Origin: Bacillota bacterium
GTDB lineage: Bacteria; Bacillota; Clostridia; Oscillospirales; Acutalibacteraceae
Direction of reading: 5' to 3'
NCBI GenBank assembly: GCA_023391275.1
Contig: JAEWBE010000060.1
Span: 1-40,140 of the forward strand
Length of the DNA stretch: 40,140 nucleotides
Shown: positions 17,825 to 25,369 of the stretch, piece after piece
How positions within the stretch are numbered: the stretch's first letter is position 1
How the letters are laid out: each line of letters opens with the position of its first letter
Position numbers and translations under genes: made by a program
The notes under the pieces: model-generated
Told to the model about the DNA's origin: nothing
What the model saw: the letters and a program-made list of their open reading frames with translations, nothing else
Database searches by the model: none

Positions 17825-17844
17825 ACGGTATCATAACAAACCGT
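17825..17844 (-). promoter_or_regulatory. Candidate operator upstream of the metal operon
   Basis: ACGGT at 17825-17829 and ACCGT at 17840-17844 form a dyad that encloses a minus-10-like TATGAT on the minus strand, just upstream of the DUF2318 gene. A second dyad, ATAAC/GTTAT, overlaps it. It could bind the response regulator or a repressor. I do not see a classical CopY (TACA..TGTA) or GC-rich CsoR site. Confidence 0.35.
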
Positions 17845-17872
17845 TATGGAGATCGTATGAAGATATGTGAAA

Positions 17873-17917
17873 ACAAAAAAACAGTCGGCAGACCGGAATT
17901 TCCGTTACCAACTGTTT
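17873..17917 (-). terminator. Terminator after the nitroreductase gene
   Basis: On the minus strand AAACAGTTGG pairs with CCGACTGTTT (one G-U pair), an inner CGGAA/TTCCG hairpin lies in the loop, and a run of seven T follows. It lies about 27 bp after the nitroreductase stop and separates it from the metal operon. Confidence 0.8.
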
Positions 17918-17943
17918 TTAATTTATCTTAATGTACCTGATGC

Positions 17944-18702
17944 TTACTGAAAAATATATGCGTCGTTTTGCAGAATCCACTTGCCCTGCGAGCCTGCGCT
18001 CCGGGCGCCAAGCTCAAAATGCGCCTGCGCGATTCCAAGATCAATTCCCTGATGGGAGGTGGGATCTTTCACAAAAGCTTTCACCGCTCCGCCTTCATAA
18101 GAAAAACGTACGGGCTGTTGATTCATAGCCGAAGGAGCCTTTCCGACCGCTTCCACACCTTTCACCGCCCAATCCGGCAGCCCTGTGGAGGGGGCGATAA
18201 ATTCCTCAAATTTTTTCGTTTTTCTTCCCGTGAGGGAAATTACCTTTTCCTTTATGCTTTTCTCCTGATTGACATAGCCAACGGGAATAACACAGGCCAG
18301 TTCTTCCCCGTCGCCAAGATGAATCTGCCTTCGGCATTCTGTTTTATCATACGTGCCGGACACCCAGCAGGTACCCAAACCCAGATCAGTGCATTCCAGA
18401 ACAATCAGCTCGCCGTAATAGCCGGCTTTCTCCTGAAAATGGGATATGCTTTCGTCCCCGGTCAAAGCAAAGTAAGACTGTACACCCCGAAACATTCCGT
18501 AACTGCCTGTAAAGCTGCGGAACAATTCCGTTCCGTCTTCAACAAAACGGATATGCAGCCCGCTCTCCGCATTGCACTTTTCGACCAGGGAGCGAATCTG
18601 CTGCGCCTTCATCGGCTCGATCTGCTTTTCCTGATACTTTCTCCGTGAAGTTCTTACATCAATTGCACGAAGCCAACCCTGCTTCATTTCCAAATCAGAC
18701 AC
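17944..18702 (-). CDS. Nitroreductase-family flavoprotein
   Basis: This 252-residue protein is a nitroreductase-like FMN oxidoreductase. Recognisable parts are the N-terminal VRTSRRKYQEKQI, GYYGELIVLECTDLGLGTCWV in the middle, ACVIPVGY, and KAPSAMNQQPVRFSYEGG, the typical FMN-contact segment, in the second half. The order looks like the duplicated or permuted subfamily with a TM0-type nitroreductase fold. Start is uncertain: the GTG at 18702 has poor spacing to a ribosome site, and the ATG at 18687 is an alternative. It lies 33 bp after the HxlR regulator on the same strand, so it is probably controlled by it in response to redox-active or electrophilic compounds. Confidence 0.85.
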   Translation of the reverse strand: MSDLEMKQGWLRAIDVRTSRRKYQEKQIEPMKAQQIRSLVEKCNAESGLHIRFVEDGTELFRSFTGSYGMFRGVQSYFALTGDESISHFQEKAGYYGELIVLECTDLGLGTCWVSGTYDKTECRRQIHLGDGEELACVIPVGYVNQEKSIKEKVISLTGRKTKKFEEFIAPSTGLPDWAVKGVEAVGKAPSAMNQQPVRFSYEGGAVKAFVKDPTSHQGIDLGIAQAHFELGARSAGSQGKWILQNDAYIFQ

Positions 18703-18735
18703 CTCAATTCTTAAAATAAAACAATCTTTCCTCTG

Positions 18736-19086
18736 TTATTTGGAAGTTTCACGGAGATATTCCTTGTACTCCTCGCCCCACTGATAAATGGCGTCCCGCA
18801 CCGGCATAAACTTTTCCCCGATTTCACTTAATGAATATTCCACCTTGGGCGGAACCTGCGGGTACACCGTGCGCACAATCAGCCCGAACTCCTCCAGACT
18901 GCGCAGCTGTTTTGTTAAAGTCGCCTGTGTCAGTGCGGGCATCATACGGTGAAGCTCGCCAAAGCGCATAGTACCGCTGCTCAAATAATACAAAACCAGA
19001 ATGGACCATTTTCCTGAAATGATTTTCTGCACCGTGCATACTGGGCATTCCCCGAATAAATCCTTTGCTTGATCCTGCTTTTCCAT
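18736..19086 (-). CDS. HxlR-family transcriptional regulator
   Basis: This 116-residue winged-helix protein has the HxlR pattern: CPVCTVQKIISGKWSILVLYYLSSGTMRFGEL, then MMPALTQATLTKQLRSLEEFGLIVR, and PPKVEYSLSEIGEKFMPV. The N-terminal Cys pair (CPVC, residues 14 and 17) may serve redox or electrophile sensing, as described for HypR/YodB-type members. The ATG follows ATAGGAGATTCG. It is divergent from a PNPOx-like gene across a 125-bp region with dyads, and upstream of the nitroreductase it probably regulates. Confidence 0.95.
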   Translation of the reverse strand: MEKQDQAKDLFGECPVCTVQKIISGKWSILVLYYLSSGTMRFGELHRMMPALTQATLTKQLRSLEEFGLIVRTVYPQVPPKVEYSLSEIGEKFMPVRDAIYQWGEEYKEYLRETSK

Positions 19087-19100
19087 TACGAATCTCCTAT

Positions 19101-19168
19101 AGTATGGTATAAGATACTTAATATGAATAAAAATTGTACTTGTATATTTAATTGTATCATATTAAAAT
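19101..19168 (+). promoter_or_regulatory. Divergent control region for hxlR and the PNPOx-like gene
   Basis: On the plus strand TTGTAT (19140-19145) and TAAAAT (19163-19168) are 17 bp apart and form a plausible promoter for the gene at 19212. AGTAT/ATACT at 19101-19118 is a dyad near the hxlR side and is a candidate HxlR operator. The whole intergenic region is AT-rich. Confidence 0.5.
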
Positions 19169-19211
19169 AAGGATGTAAATACGAAATATATTCTGAAAAC
19201 GAGGCTGCTGT

Positions 19212-19604
19212 ATGGAAAAAATTCTTGCGTTTTTAAAGGAAAACCCCACTTTTTATTTTGCCACGGTGGAGGGAGACAAACCCCGCGTACGCCCATTCGG
19301 ATTTTTTATGGAGAGGGAAGGAAAACTCTACTTCGGAATGGGCAAGCACAAGGCTTCTTACAAACAACTGCTGGCAAACCCGAATGTTGAAGTTTGCACC
19401 GCGAGCCCAAAGGGCGAATGGATCCGAATTAAAGGCACCGTCGTTATGGATGACAGCGAAGCGGCTCTGGCACAGGCTTTTGAAACAATGCCGTCATTAA
19501 CAAAAATTTATAACAAAGAGACCGGGCTTACCATGGGTTTGTGCTATTTGGAAAACGTGGACGCGGAAATTGCAGATATGGATGGCCACTTTGAAAAAGT
19601 GTAG
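19212..19604 (+). CDS. Pyridoxamine 5'-phosphate oxidase-like flavin protein
   Basis: This 130-residue protein has the split-barrel flavin-binding fold: FATVEGDKPRVRPFGFFMEREGKLYFGMG, then KASYKQLLANPNVEVC and GEWIRIKGTVVMDD. Proteins of this group bind FMN or F420 and often have unproven substrates; true PdxH activity is not implied. The ATG follows GAGG at a 7-nt spacing. It is divergent from hxlR and likely in its regulon together with the nitroreductase. A strong hairpin terminator follows. Confidence 0.92.
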   Translation: MEKILAFLKENPTFYFATVEGDKPRVRPFGFFMEREGKLYFGMGKHKASYKQLLANPNVEVCTASPKGEWIRIKGTVVMDDSEAALAQAFETMPSLTKIYNKETGLTMGLCYLENVDAEIADMDGHFEKV

Positions 19605-19630
19605 TCCTGAAACAAGCAATTTCTGAAATT

Positions 19631-19670
19631 ACAAACCGCCATACGGGAGCTTTCCCATATGGCGGTTTGT
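19631..19670. terminator. Bidirectional terminator between convergent genes
   Basis: ACAAACCGCCATA and its complement flank a short GGGA/TCCC extension and a GCTT loop, giving a stem of about 17 bp with one mismatch. It lies between the convergent PNPOx-like gene and the AEC permease gene; T/A-rich flanks allow action on both strands. Confidence 0.8.
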
Positions 19671-19709
19671 CTTATGTAAAATAATATACGGCTGATGTAT
19701 TTTAATGAA

Positions 19710-20630
19710 CTACAAGAATTTGGAAAGCACAATAAATACAGGCATCGTAAGCATGGAAAAAAGAGTGGTAAACGCAACCACCTTGGAGGCCAGCTTCGCG
19801 TCGCCGTTAAACTGCGCGGCAAACATCGCCGTATTCGCCGCCGTAGGAGCCGAGCATAGAATCAGCGCGGTAGTGGCCACAGCTTTATCCAGCCCGAGGG
19901 GAAGAATAATGGCAAAACAGATCAGCGGAATCAGCAACAGCCGTATTGCCGAAAGCAGGTAGATATCCGCATCCTGAAAGAGTTCCTTCAAATTTACCCG
20001 TGCGATAAAATTGCCAATGACGATCATGGCAAGCGGAGTATTCATGGAAGCAAAGGAATCGATCGGAACCAGCAGAAGGGCCGGCAGGCGAATAGAAAAC
20101 GCAAAGAGCGGAATCCCAATTACAAAGCCGGTCAAACCGGGATTTGTGATAATCCGCTTCCAGCTGAACCGACGGTCACCCGTCATGCTGGCGTAACCAT
20201 GCGTCCAGACGAAAACGTTGAACACAACGATAAACATAGAGGCATATGCCACCCCGGTTTTACCTAAAACACCCTCTACAAGCGGAAGTCCCATAAACCC
20301 GCAGTTGGAATAGACCGCCGCAAACCGAAGAACCTTTTTCCTTTCATCCGGCCTTTTCCGAAAAAACAGCATTCCCGTAAGAATACCGATTCCCATAAAA
20401 AGAATAGCCAGACCGCCTTCCGTTAAAAGGCTTTTCAGGCTCACTTGTCCGATCATGCTTTGCAGGGATGAAATAATCAGGGTAGGCGTAACGACGTAAA
20501 ACAAAATTGAGGTAAGCTGCTGGGCCCCGCGCTTTGTTATCGCACCCATTTTACCACAGAGATAACCGACGAAAATCATAACGAAAAGGATTAAAACCCT
20601 TTCCACCACAGAAAGGACGGAAGCTAACAT
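19710..20630 (-). CDS. AEC-family transporter (auxin efflux carrier type)
   Basis: This protein of about 306 residues is a hydrophobic AEC-family permease with around ten membrane helices and no large soluble domain. Family features are FVGYLCGKMGAITKRGAQQLTSILFYVVTPTLI near the start, VYSNCGFMGLPLVEGVLG in the middle and APTAANTAMFAAQFNGDAKLAS near the end. AEC proteins move organic anions such as malate or malonate, but the substrate cannot be read here. Start: an ATG at 20639 overlaps its GGAGA site, so the next ATG at 20630 (10 nt after GGAG) is preferred. Confidence 0.9.
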   Translation of the reverse strand: MLASVLSVVERVLILFVMIFVGYLCGKMGAITKRGAQQLTSILFYVVTPTLIISSLQSMIGQVSLKSLLTEGGLAILFMGIGILTGMLFFRKRPDERKKVLRFAAVYSNCGFMGLPLVEGVLGKTGVAYASMFIVVFNVFVWTHGYASMTGDRRFSWKRIITNPGLTGFVIGIPLFAFSIRLPALLLVPIDSFASMNTPLAMIVIGNFIARVNLKELFQDADIYLLSAIRLLLIPLICFAIILPLGLDKAVATTALILCSAPTAANTAMFAAQFNGDAKLASKVVAFTTLFSMLTMPVFIVLSKFL

Positions 20631-21104
20631 GAACCACATTCTCCATTCATTTGCAAATTCACAGCGAAATTTGAAATCGATCCATTAAAATTCCGCCTTT
20701 TTCCCAATCAAAGCAAAGTATAAATCAACGTGAAATTTCTGTCAAGGGCGATGTGCCGTAGAATTGAATTGATTTTCTTCTACCCCGGTCGGCGCATGCG
20801 TAAAATTATTCCGGAGGTATATGCCCATATGAATTCGTGTTTATCTCTAATCAAGAAATCAAAGATTCAGAGTTGCACAATCTATTTAAGAGGCCACGGT
20901 ATTTTTTATAATGAGCTTGAAAAATTCAACCGGAAATTTGCAAATCATCCGGATTCATGAATGACAAAAGTCATGAAAAAATTAAACACTTCTGTTTTTA
21001 CCATTTTCCCCTGTGCGGCACGTCTAAATTATTGCCGAAATGGGAATATTGGAGTACAGAGACTAGGACAAACAGGGAATCTGCCATAAAAAGGAGGCAT
21101 TTAT
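20631..21104. other. Intergenic region with no convincing gene
   Basis: These 474 bp separate the AEC gene from the plus-strand membrane protein gene. A 76-codon ORF at 20730-20960 (plus) starts without a Shine-Dalgarno and shows no recognisable motif. An overlapping ORF at 20957-21187 runs into the next gene. Either could be a decayed remnant. The region must hold the promoter of the AEC gene. The last bases are the AAAAAGGAGG site for the gene at 21105. Confidence 0.5.
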
Positions 21105-21500
21105 ATGAAGGAAAAAAAACGAAACTTCTGGATTATTTGGATATCGGTAACAGCGTTGTCGTTCATCGCACTTTTTGTCGGCGTTAAATTCGTATTGAGC
21201 AGCCAGATTTTGGCGCGAAACGTAATCGCGTATGGGATTGTCTCTCTGATTTTTGGAGCGATTGCCTCCACACTGTATCTTTTAAAATTCAACATTGCCG
21301 CTGTTTGTTTCCTGGCCGGTCTCCTAATCGGTTTTTTGGAAATGTACCGTGCGTTTTGGAGCAGCCTCAGCGGGTGGGAGGATCTTGCCGGATTTATGTC
21401 CCTGTTCCTCTGGATGGGTATTGGGCTCGGAGTGGGCGCACTTGCTCAGGCAGGCAGGTATTTCTATTTGAAATTCAGTTCGCACGATAAAACCGAATAA
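21105..21500 (+). CDS. Small integral membrane protein of unknown function
   Basis: This 131-residue protein has a basic N-terminus (MKEKKRNF) and four predicted membrane helices at about residues 8-30, 40-60, 63-80 and 94-116. No family is recognised. The ATG is well supported by AAAAAGGAGG 8 nt upstream. The C-terminus is charged and probably cytoplasmic. It has no clear operon partner; a separate small gene follows 73 bp later. Confidence 0.75.
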   Translation: MKEKKRNFWIIWISVTALSFIALFVGVKFVLSSQILARNVIAYGIVSLIFGAIASTLYLLKFNIAAVCFLAGLLIGFLEMYRAFWSSLSGWEDLAGFMSLFLWMGIGLGVGALAQAGRYFYLKFSSHDKTE

Positions 21501-21573
21501 CAAAAAGGAACGCTGCCACGATTTTCCTTCTGTATTTGCACCGGTTCCTCACAAACTATGGTGAGGTGATTTT

Positions 21574-21741
21574 ATGTCAGAAACCATTCATTTATGTTTA
21601 TCTGATTTATTAGATCAGGATTTATCAAGTTATGAATATTTTCATTCGCTTCCGGCAGACATTCAGCAAAAAATCGAGGCCAGCGACGTGCGCTCCTTCG
21701 ACGAAATGCAGTCTTATGTGGCAAAGCTAAGAGACTCTTAA
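21574..21741 (+). CDS. Small 55-residue acidic protein, hypothetical
   Basis: This short ORF encodes MSETIHLCLSDLLDQDLSSY and continues with EYFHSLPADIQQKIEASDVR and SFDEMQSYVAKLRDS. It is acidic, lacks membrane segments, and is predicted helical. GAGGTGA lies 5 nt before the ATG and codon use is normal. The SLPADIQQKIE phrase resembles small Clostridia proteins I have seen without assigned function, but I cannot name a family. It ends well before the convergent thpR gene. Confidence 0.65.
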   Translation: MSETIHLCLSDLLDQDLSSYEYFHSLPADIQQKIEASDVRSFDEMQSYVAKLRDS

Positions 21742-21853
21742 TAACATTTGAGCGGAATATTTCGTCCGGTTGACAGACGGCGGCTTGCAGCCAGTCCTGC
21801 AGGCCCGGCCGGCCAATTGACCGGGCAGATGTTCCGTTTTTATTTTGACAGGT

Positions 21854-22399
21854 TCAGTTTAACTTAACCGCATTTTCTAATTGCCTGGAATAAATTTCGG
21901 TGTAAGTCAGTCGGCCCTCCAGCCGCTCCGATTTCATCAGGCTGAGCTTCGTGACATTCATACGCATGGGGGCAATCGTTTTCGCAAATTCGTTGCTGTC
22001 AAAATCTTTTACAAGCACTTCACGGCCAAGTGTAAGGTGGGGCTTAAATGCACGGTTTTCAGGCACAAATCCTTCTTGGGAAAGTTCCGCCCAAAGGCGG
22101 CTGTGCACCGCGTTGAGCGCATCATTACTCTCCACGCCCACCCAAAAAAGGTCGCCGCCTTCGCGCCGGAATTTGCCAAGCCCTGCAATGGACAGCGGAA
22201 ACGGCGCGGCACTTACCCTATTCATTGCCCGTTTCACTGGGTCAGGCTTGCCGGTTTCCCCCAGAAAAGCAAGCGTCAGATGAAGGTTTTCACGCCGGGT
22301 AAAGTTTCCGTGTGATGCGCGTGCCTGAAGCTGCTGCATGATTTCGCAAAGACCGTTTTTAATTTCATCATCAAAATTTACAGCGATAAACAGGCGCAT
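21854..22399 (-). CDS. thpR: RNA 2',3'-cyclic phosphodiesterase (2H family)
   Basis: This 181-residue 2H phosphoesterase has the two catalytic HxTx motifs: HLTLAFLGE at about residues 40-48 and HLTLGREV near 125-132. It opens with MRLFIAVNFDDEIK, as in ThpR/LigT proteins, which hydrolyse 2',3'-cyclic phosphates on RNA ends to 2'-phosphates. The ATG follows AAAAAGGAGCGAGAGGA. It lies 28 bp after the diguanylate cyclase gene on the same strand and is probably co-transcribed with it. Confidence 0.95.
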   Translation of the reverse strand: MRLFIAVNFDDEIKNGLCEIMQQLQARASHGNFTRRENLHLTLAFLGETGKPDPVKRAMNRVSAAPFPLSIAGLGKFRREGGDLFWVGVESNDALNAVHSRLWAELSQEGFVPENRAFKPHLTLGREVLVKDFDSNEFAKTIAPMRMNVTKLSLMKSERLEGRLTYTEIYSRQLENAVKLN

Positions 22400-22427
22400 T
22401 CCTCTCGCTCCTTTTTATTATTAAATT

Positions 22428-23948
22428 TCACCGCAGACCAACCACTTGATTTCTTCCGTTATTTTTTGCCTGATATAAAGCCTGATCCGCCTTGTTTATA
22501 ATGTCACGAATACTGATTTTATCATTGCTTCCCAGTACAGCCACGACCCCGATGCTTACCGTAATCCTGATGATCTCCCCATGAAACGGCACTTCCAGCC
22601 CCGCGATCAATTCCCGTATACATTCGGCGATTTGACAGGCGTTTTCCCAGCCTGTTTCAGACAGAACAATGATAAATTCTTCGCCTCCGTATCTTCCGAT
22701 GATATCGGTCGCGCGAATTATTTCCCTGCAGGACTGAATCACTGATCGAATCACTTCATCCCCGGCCAAATGACCATACTGGTCATTAACATTCTTAAAA
22801 TGGTCAAGATCCATCATGAGCACGGAAAAGCACCTGTAGTGCCGTTTTGCCCGCAGCAACTCCTTCTCCGCTTCTTCCAACAGCCTTCTGCGGTTGTAAA
22901 CCTGAGTAAGCGGATCATAACTGGCCATCCTGTTCAGTTCCTGCATCATCTTTTTCTGCTCGGAGATATCGCGGACAAAGTAAGTATAGCCAAGCACCTT
23001 GCCTTCCCTCAAAGGGGTAACGCGAAATTCACAATATCTTCTGATATTCCCTGTTTTAATTTCTATTTCAAAAAGGTTATTTTTCTGTTCCAGTATGGTT
23101 TTGCCTTCCGGAAAAGAAGACAGCTCCAATCCGATATTTTTATCTTCCAGCCATGAGAAGAACTCCCGGGCCGCCCGATTAAAATCAATCAATCGATATC
23201 GGTCGTCAATTACTATAATCCCTTCATTGATTTCAGAAAAAGTAACGCTTCTGATAATATCTTTCAAATCAAGGAAGTCGTAGCGAAACAGTGCGTTAAA
23301 ATAGCAGGCTGCCAAAATACTAAAAGCAAAAGGAGCAATATCCAAGCCATAGGGCGAAAATCCGAACAGGTAGATAAGATCAAACAATCCGGGCCAGATC
23401 GAGCCAAACAACATCCAAAATGCCTGCGTTTTGGTTTTATACTGCGTTTGGCGCCACGCCAAATAAAAAACGGCAATTCCCAGCAGCAGCACCCCGTAAG
23501 AATAAGTTACATACACATAGTACCAGGGTCCTTTTACAAGACGGGCAATGATAAACCCGTCATACTGCACAGCGGAAACGCTTGTGTATAACAAGTGGTG
23601 ATATTCATTTGTCACGCTGAAAAAAAGAGTCAGCAGCGGGATCAGAAAAACCAGAATATGAATTTTCAGGGAAGGGGTTCTGTTAAACCGAAACTTATAG
23701 GCGAACAGCAGCCAAAAAGCAGTCATGAACGGGGAACCAAAGTATTCCATCTTAAGAAAAAATTTGATTTCATCCACGGTTTGAGCGCGAAGCTCGAACC
23801 CGTATCCGATTACATAGATGGCAACTGTCAGGCACATAATCGAAAACAGTGCAGCAAACCGGTTCCTCTGCTTTGACAGGGAATAGAAAAAAAACACAAA
23901 AAAAATAAGACCAATTAAGAATAACAGATCCGATAGAATTCCCGTCAT
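22428..23948 (-). CDS. Membrane diguanylate cyclase (7TM - PAS - GGDEF)
   Basis: This 506-residue protein would make cyclic di-GMP. The N-terminal half is a seven-helix membrane sensor of the histidine-kinase 7TM type, including the FSVTNEYHHLLYT segment between helices. A PAS domain follows (INEGIIVIDDRYRLIDFNRAAREFF) with a PAC-like tail (GYTYFVRDISEQKKM). The GGDEF domain has YDPLTQVYNRRRL, MMDLDHFKNVNDQYGH and an intact GGEEF catalytic loop. RATD lies five residues before it, matching the RxxD inhibitory I-site. Start: the ATG at 23948 follows GGAGGATTGAC. It sits 57 bp after the free-methionine sulfoxide reductase gene and 28 bp before thpR. Confidence 0.96.
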   Translation of the reverse strand: MTGILSDLLFLIGLIFFVFFFYSLSKQRNRFAALFSIMCLTVAIYVIGYGFELRAQTVDEIKFFLKMEYFGSPFMTAFWLLFAYKFRFNRTPSLKIHILVFLIPLLTLFFSVTNEYHHLLYTSVSAVQYDGFIIARLVKGPWYYVYVTYSYGVLLLGIAVFYLAWRQTQYKTKTQAFWMLFGSIWPGLFDLIYLFGFSPYGLDIAPFAFSILAACYFNALFRYDFLDLKDIIRSVTFSEINEGIIVIDDRYRLIDFNRAAREFFSWLEDKNIGLELSSFPEGKTILEQKNNLFEIEIKTGNIRRYCEFRVTPLREGKVLGYTYFVRDISEQKKMMQELNRMASYDPLTQVYNRRRLLEEAEKELLRAKRHYRCFSVLMMDLDHFKNVNDQYGHLAGDEVIRSVIQSCREIIRATDIIGRYGGEEFIIVLSETGWENACQIAECIRELIAGLEVPFHGEIIRITVSIGVVAVLGSNDKISIRDIINKADQALYQAKNNGRNQVVGLR

Positions 23949-24005
23949 GTCAATCCTCCCGTCATCCGACAAATGCCACTTCTTCGAATTATCCCGCCAC
24001 TGCTG

Positions 24006-24512
24006 CTACTTGAAATCCCATTCGGGCCAATTGCAGGCGGTTTCAATCAGCATGGCGATTTGCTCCAGTTCGCCGGCATCTTCGTCATTGAAACGGCCGA
24101 CGGACGGGCTGTCGATATCCAGAACGCCAACAACCCCGCCCTGTGCCCGCAGAGGCGCCACAATTTCGGAAGCGGAGTCACAGTCGCAGGCAATATGCCC
24201 CGGGAACTGATGAACATCCCTGACCAACTGGGTTTTATTCAGGAATGCCGCCGTTCCGCAGACCCCTTTGCCCAAGGGGATATGTACGCAGGCGGGCTTC
24301 CCCTGAAACGGCCCCAGCAGCAATTCGTCCCCGCACTTGAGGTAGAATCCAACCCAATTGATGTCACGCAGCGCACAGGCGAGCAGCGCGGACGCGTTTG
24401 CAAGATTGGCTACAACATGGGATTCTCCTTCCAGCATCGCCTTAAGCTGCGCTTTCAAAAGCGCATACCGTTCCTTTGCATTTTCCGGATAAATTGCGTC
24501 TGTCTGATTCAT
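24006..24512 (-). CDS. msrC: Free methionine-(R)-sulfoxide reductase (GAF domain)
   Basis: This 168-residue single-GAF-domain protein reduces free Met-R-oxide. The family cysteines are visible in IPLGKGVCGTAA and HIACDCDSASEIVAPL, closely following the pattern of E. coli fRMsr, and the final GVVGVLDIDSPSVGRF is conserved. Start: the ATG at 24512 follows AGAAGGATATTAT; longer in-frame starts lie inside ywbE. It is 19 bp after ywbE on the same strand. Together with MsrAB at 9174 the window encodes repair of both protein-bound and free oxidised methionine. Confidence 0.93.
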   Translation of the reverse strand: MNQTDAIYPENAKERYALLKAQLKAMLEGESHVVANLANASALLACALRDINWVGFYLKCGDELLLGPFQGKPACVHIPLGKGVCGTAAFLNKTQLVRDVHQFPGHIACDCDSASEIVAPLRAQGGVVGVLDIDSPSVGRFNDEDAGELEQIAMLIETACNWPEWDFK

Positions 24513-24531
24513 ATAATATCCTTCTGTCTCT

Positions 24532-24744
24532 TTATTTTTCGGTGGATGAATCCACAAGCATCTGCACCCTGCCCACCATATCATCTTCCGTCAGCATAAC
24601 CTTAATGCCATGCGGATGAGTGGGACTGTTAGTCAGGATGCGTTTCACGTGGCCACGCGTCAGTTTTCCAGTGGGCTGATCCTTTTTCAGCACGATATCC
24701 ACCAGTGCGCCGATTTTAATATTGTTTCTTATCTGTCCGTTCAT
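24532..24744 (-). CDS. ywbE: YwbE-family protein
   Basis: This 70-residue protein matches the YwbE family: RNNIKIGALVDIVLKKDQPTGKLTRGHVKRILTNSP, then HPHGIKVMLTEDDMVGRVQ. It is a small basic beta-rich protein (KOW-like) of unknown function. It lies directly before the msrC gene and is likely co-transcribed with it. Confidence 0.93.
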   Translation of the reverse strand: MNGQIRNNIKIGALVDIVLKKDQPTGKLTRGHVKRILTNSPTHPHGIKVMLTEDDMVGRVQMLVDSSTEK

Positions 24745-24828
24745 AGTGGTTATTCCCCTTATTTCCCCAAATCGCCGCTGCGCGGCGCTGTTGGATTTTT
24801 ATGATTTTTACAGAAATCAATTCCGTTC

Positions 24829-25188
24829 CTATTGAATGGACGCGCCGAACGGCATGAGCGCCAGCTTGGCTATTTTAAAGCACTGCACCCCAAAGGGAAT
24901 TCCAATAATCGTAATGCAGAACAGGCCGCCAACGACCGCCGCTTCCAGCGCAAGGGCAAAGCCGCCGAAAATCAGCCATACCATATTAAAAAGCAGCGAG
25001 CCGATCCCGCCGCCGTAATAAACTTCCCTTCCGAAAGGAAAAAAGGCAAGCTGTGCAAATTTAAAGCATTGGACTCCGACAGGAATTCCCACAATCGTAG
25101 CACACCACAATATTCCTACCAGTATCCAACTAAGCCCCATTACCAATCCGCCAAAAATAAACCATACCAAATTACCGAAACATCCCAT
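24829..25188 (-). CDS. YccF-domain inner membrane protein
   Basis: This 119-residue protein consists of two copies of a YccF repeat. Each copy has a hydrophobic hairpin followed by a GIPxGVQCFKxAxLAxxPFG motif (about residues 34-53 and 96-115). Four membrane segments are predicted. The function is unknown. It starts MGCFGNLVWFIFGGL and is monocistronic as far as can be seen, separated by 84 bp from ywbE. Confidence 0.93.
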   Translation of the reverse strand: MGCFGNLVWFIFGGLVMGLSWILVGILWCATIVGIPVGVQCFKFAQLAFFPFGREVYYGGGIGSLLFNMVWLIFGGFALALEAAVVGGLFCITIIGIPFGVQCFKIAKLALMPFGASIQ

Positions 25189-25369
25189 AAAGTACTCCCT
25201 ATCTATTCTTTATGCTCAATCAAAGCAATCAAGCCTTATTGAATTGTAATCAATTTAAAAGTATTATATCACGGAAATGAAATGTCTTAAAGTAATTTTT
25301 ATGTCACAATGGGCGGCATCCCGTAATAAAATGATTTAGATATGAAACGAATAACAAGGGGGCACAGCG

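Noticed and set aside
20730..20960. 76-codon ORF between the AEC and membrane protein genes
   Set aside because: No ribosome site, no motif; kept only as part of a described gene-free region.
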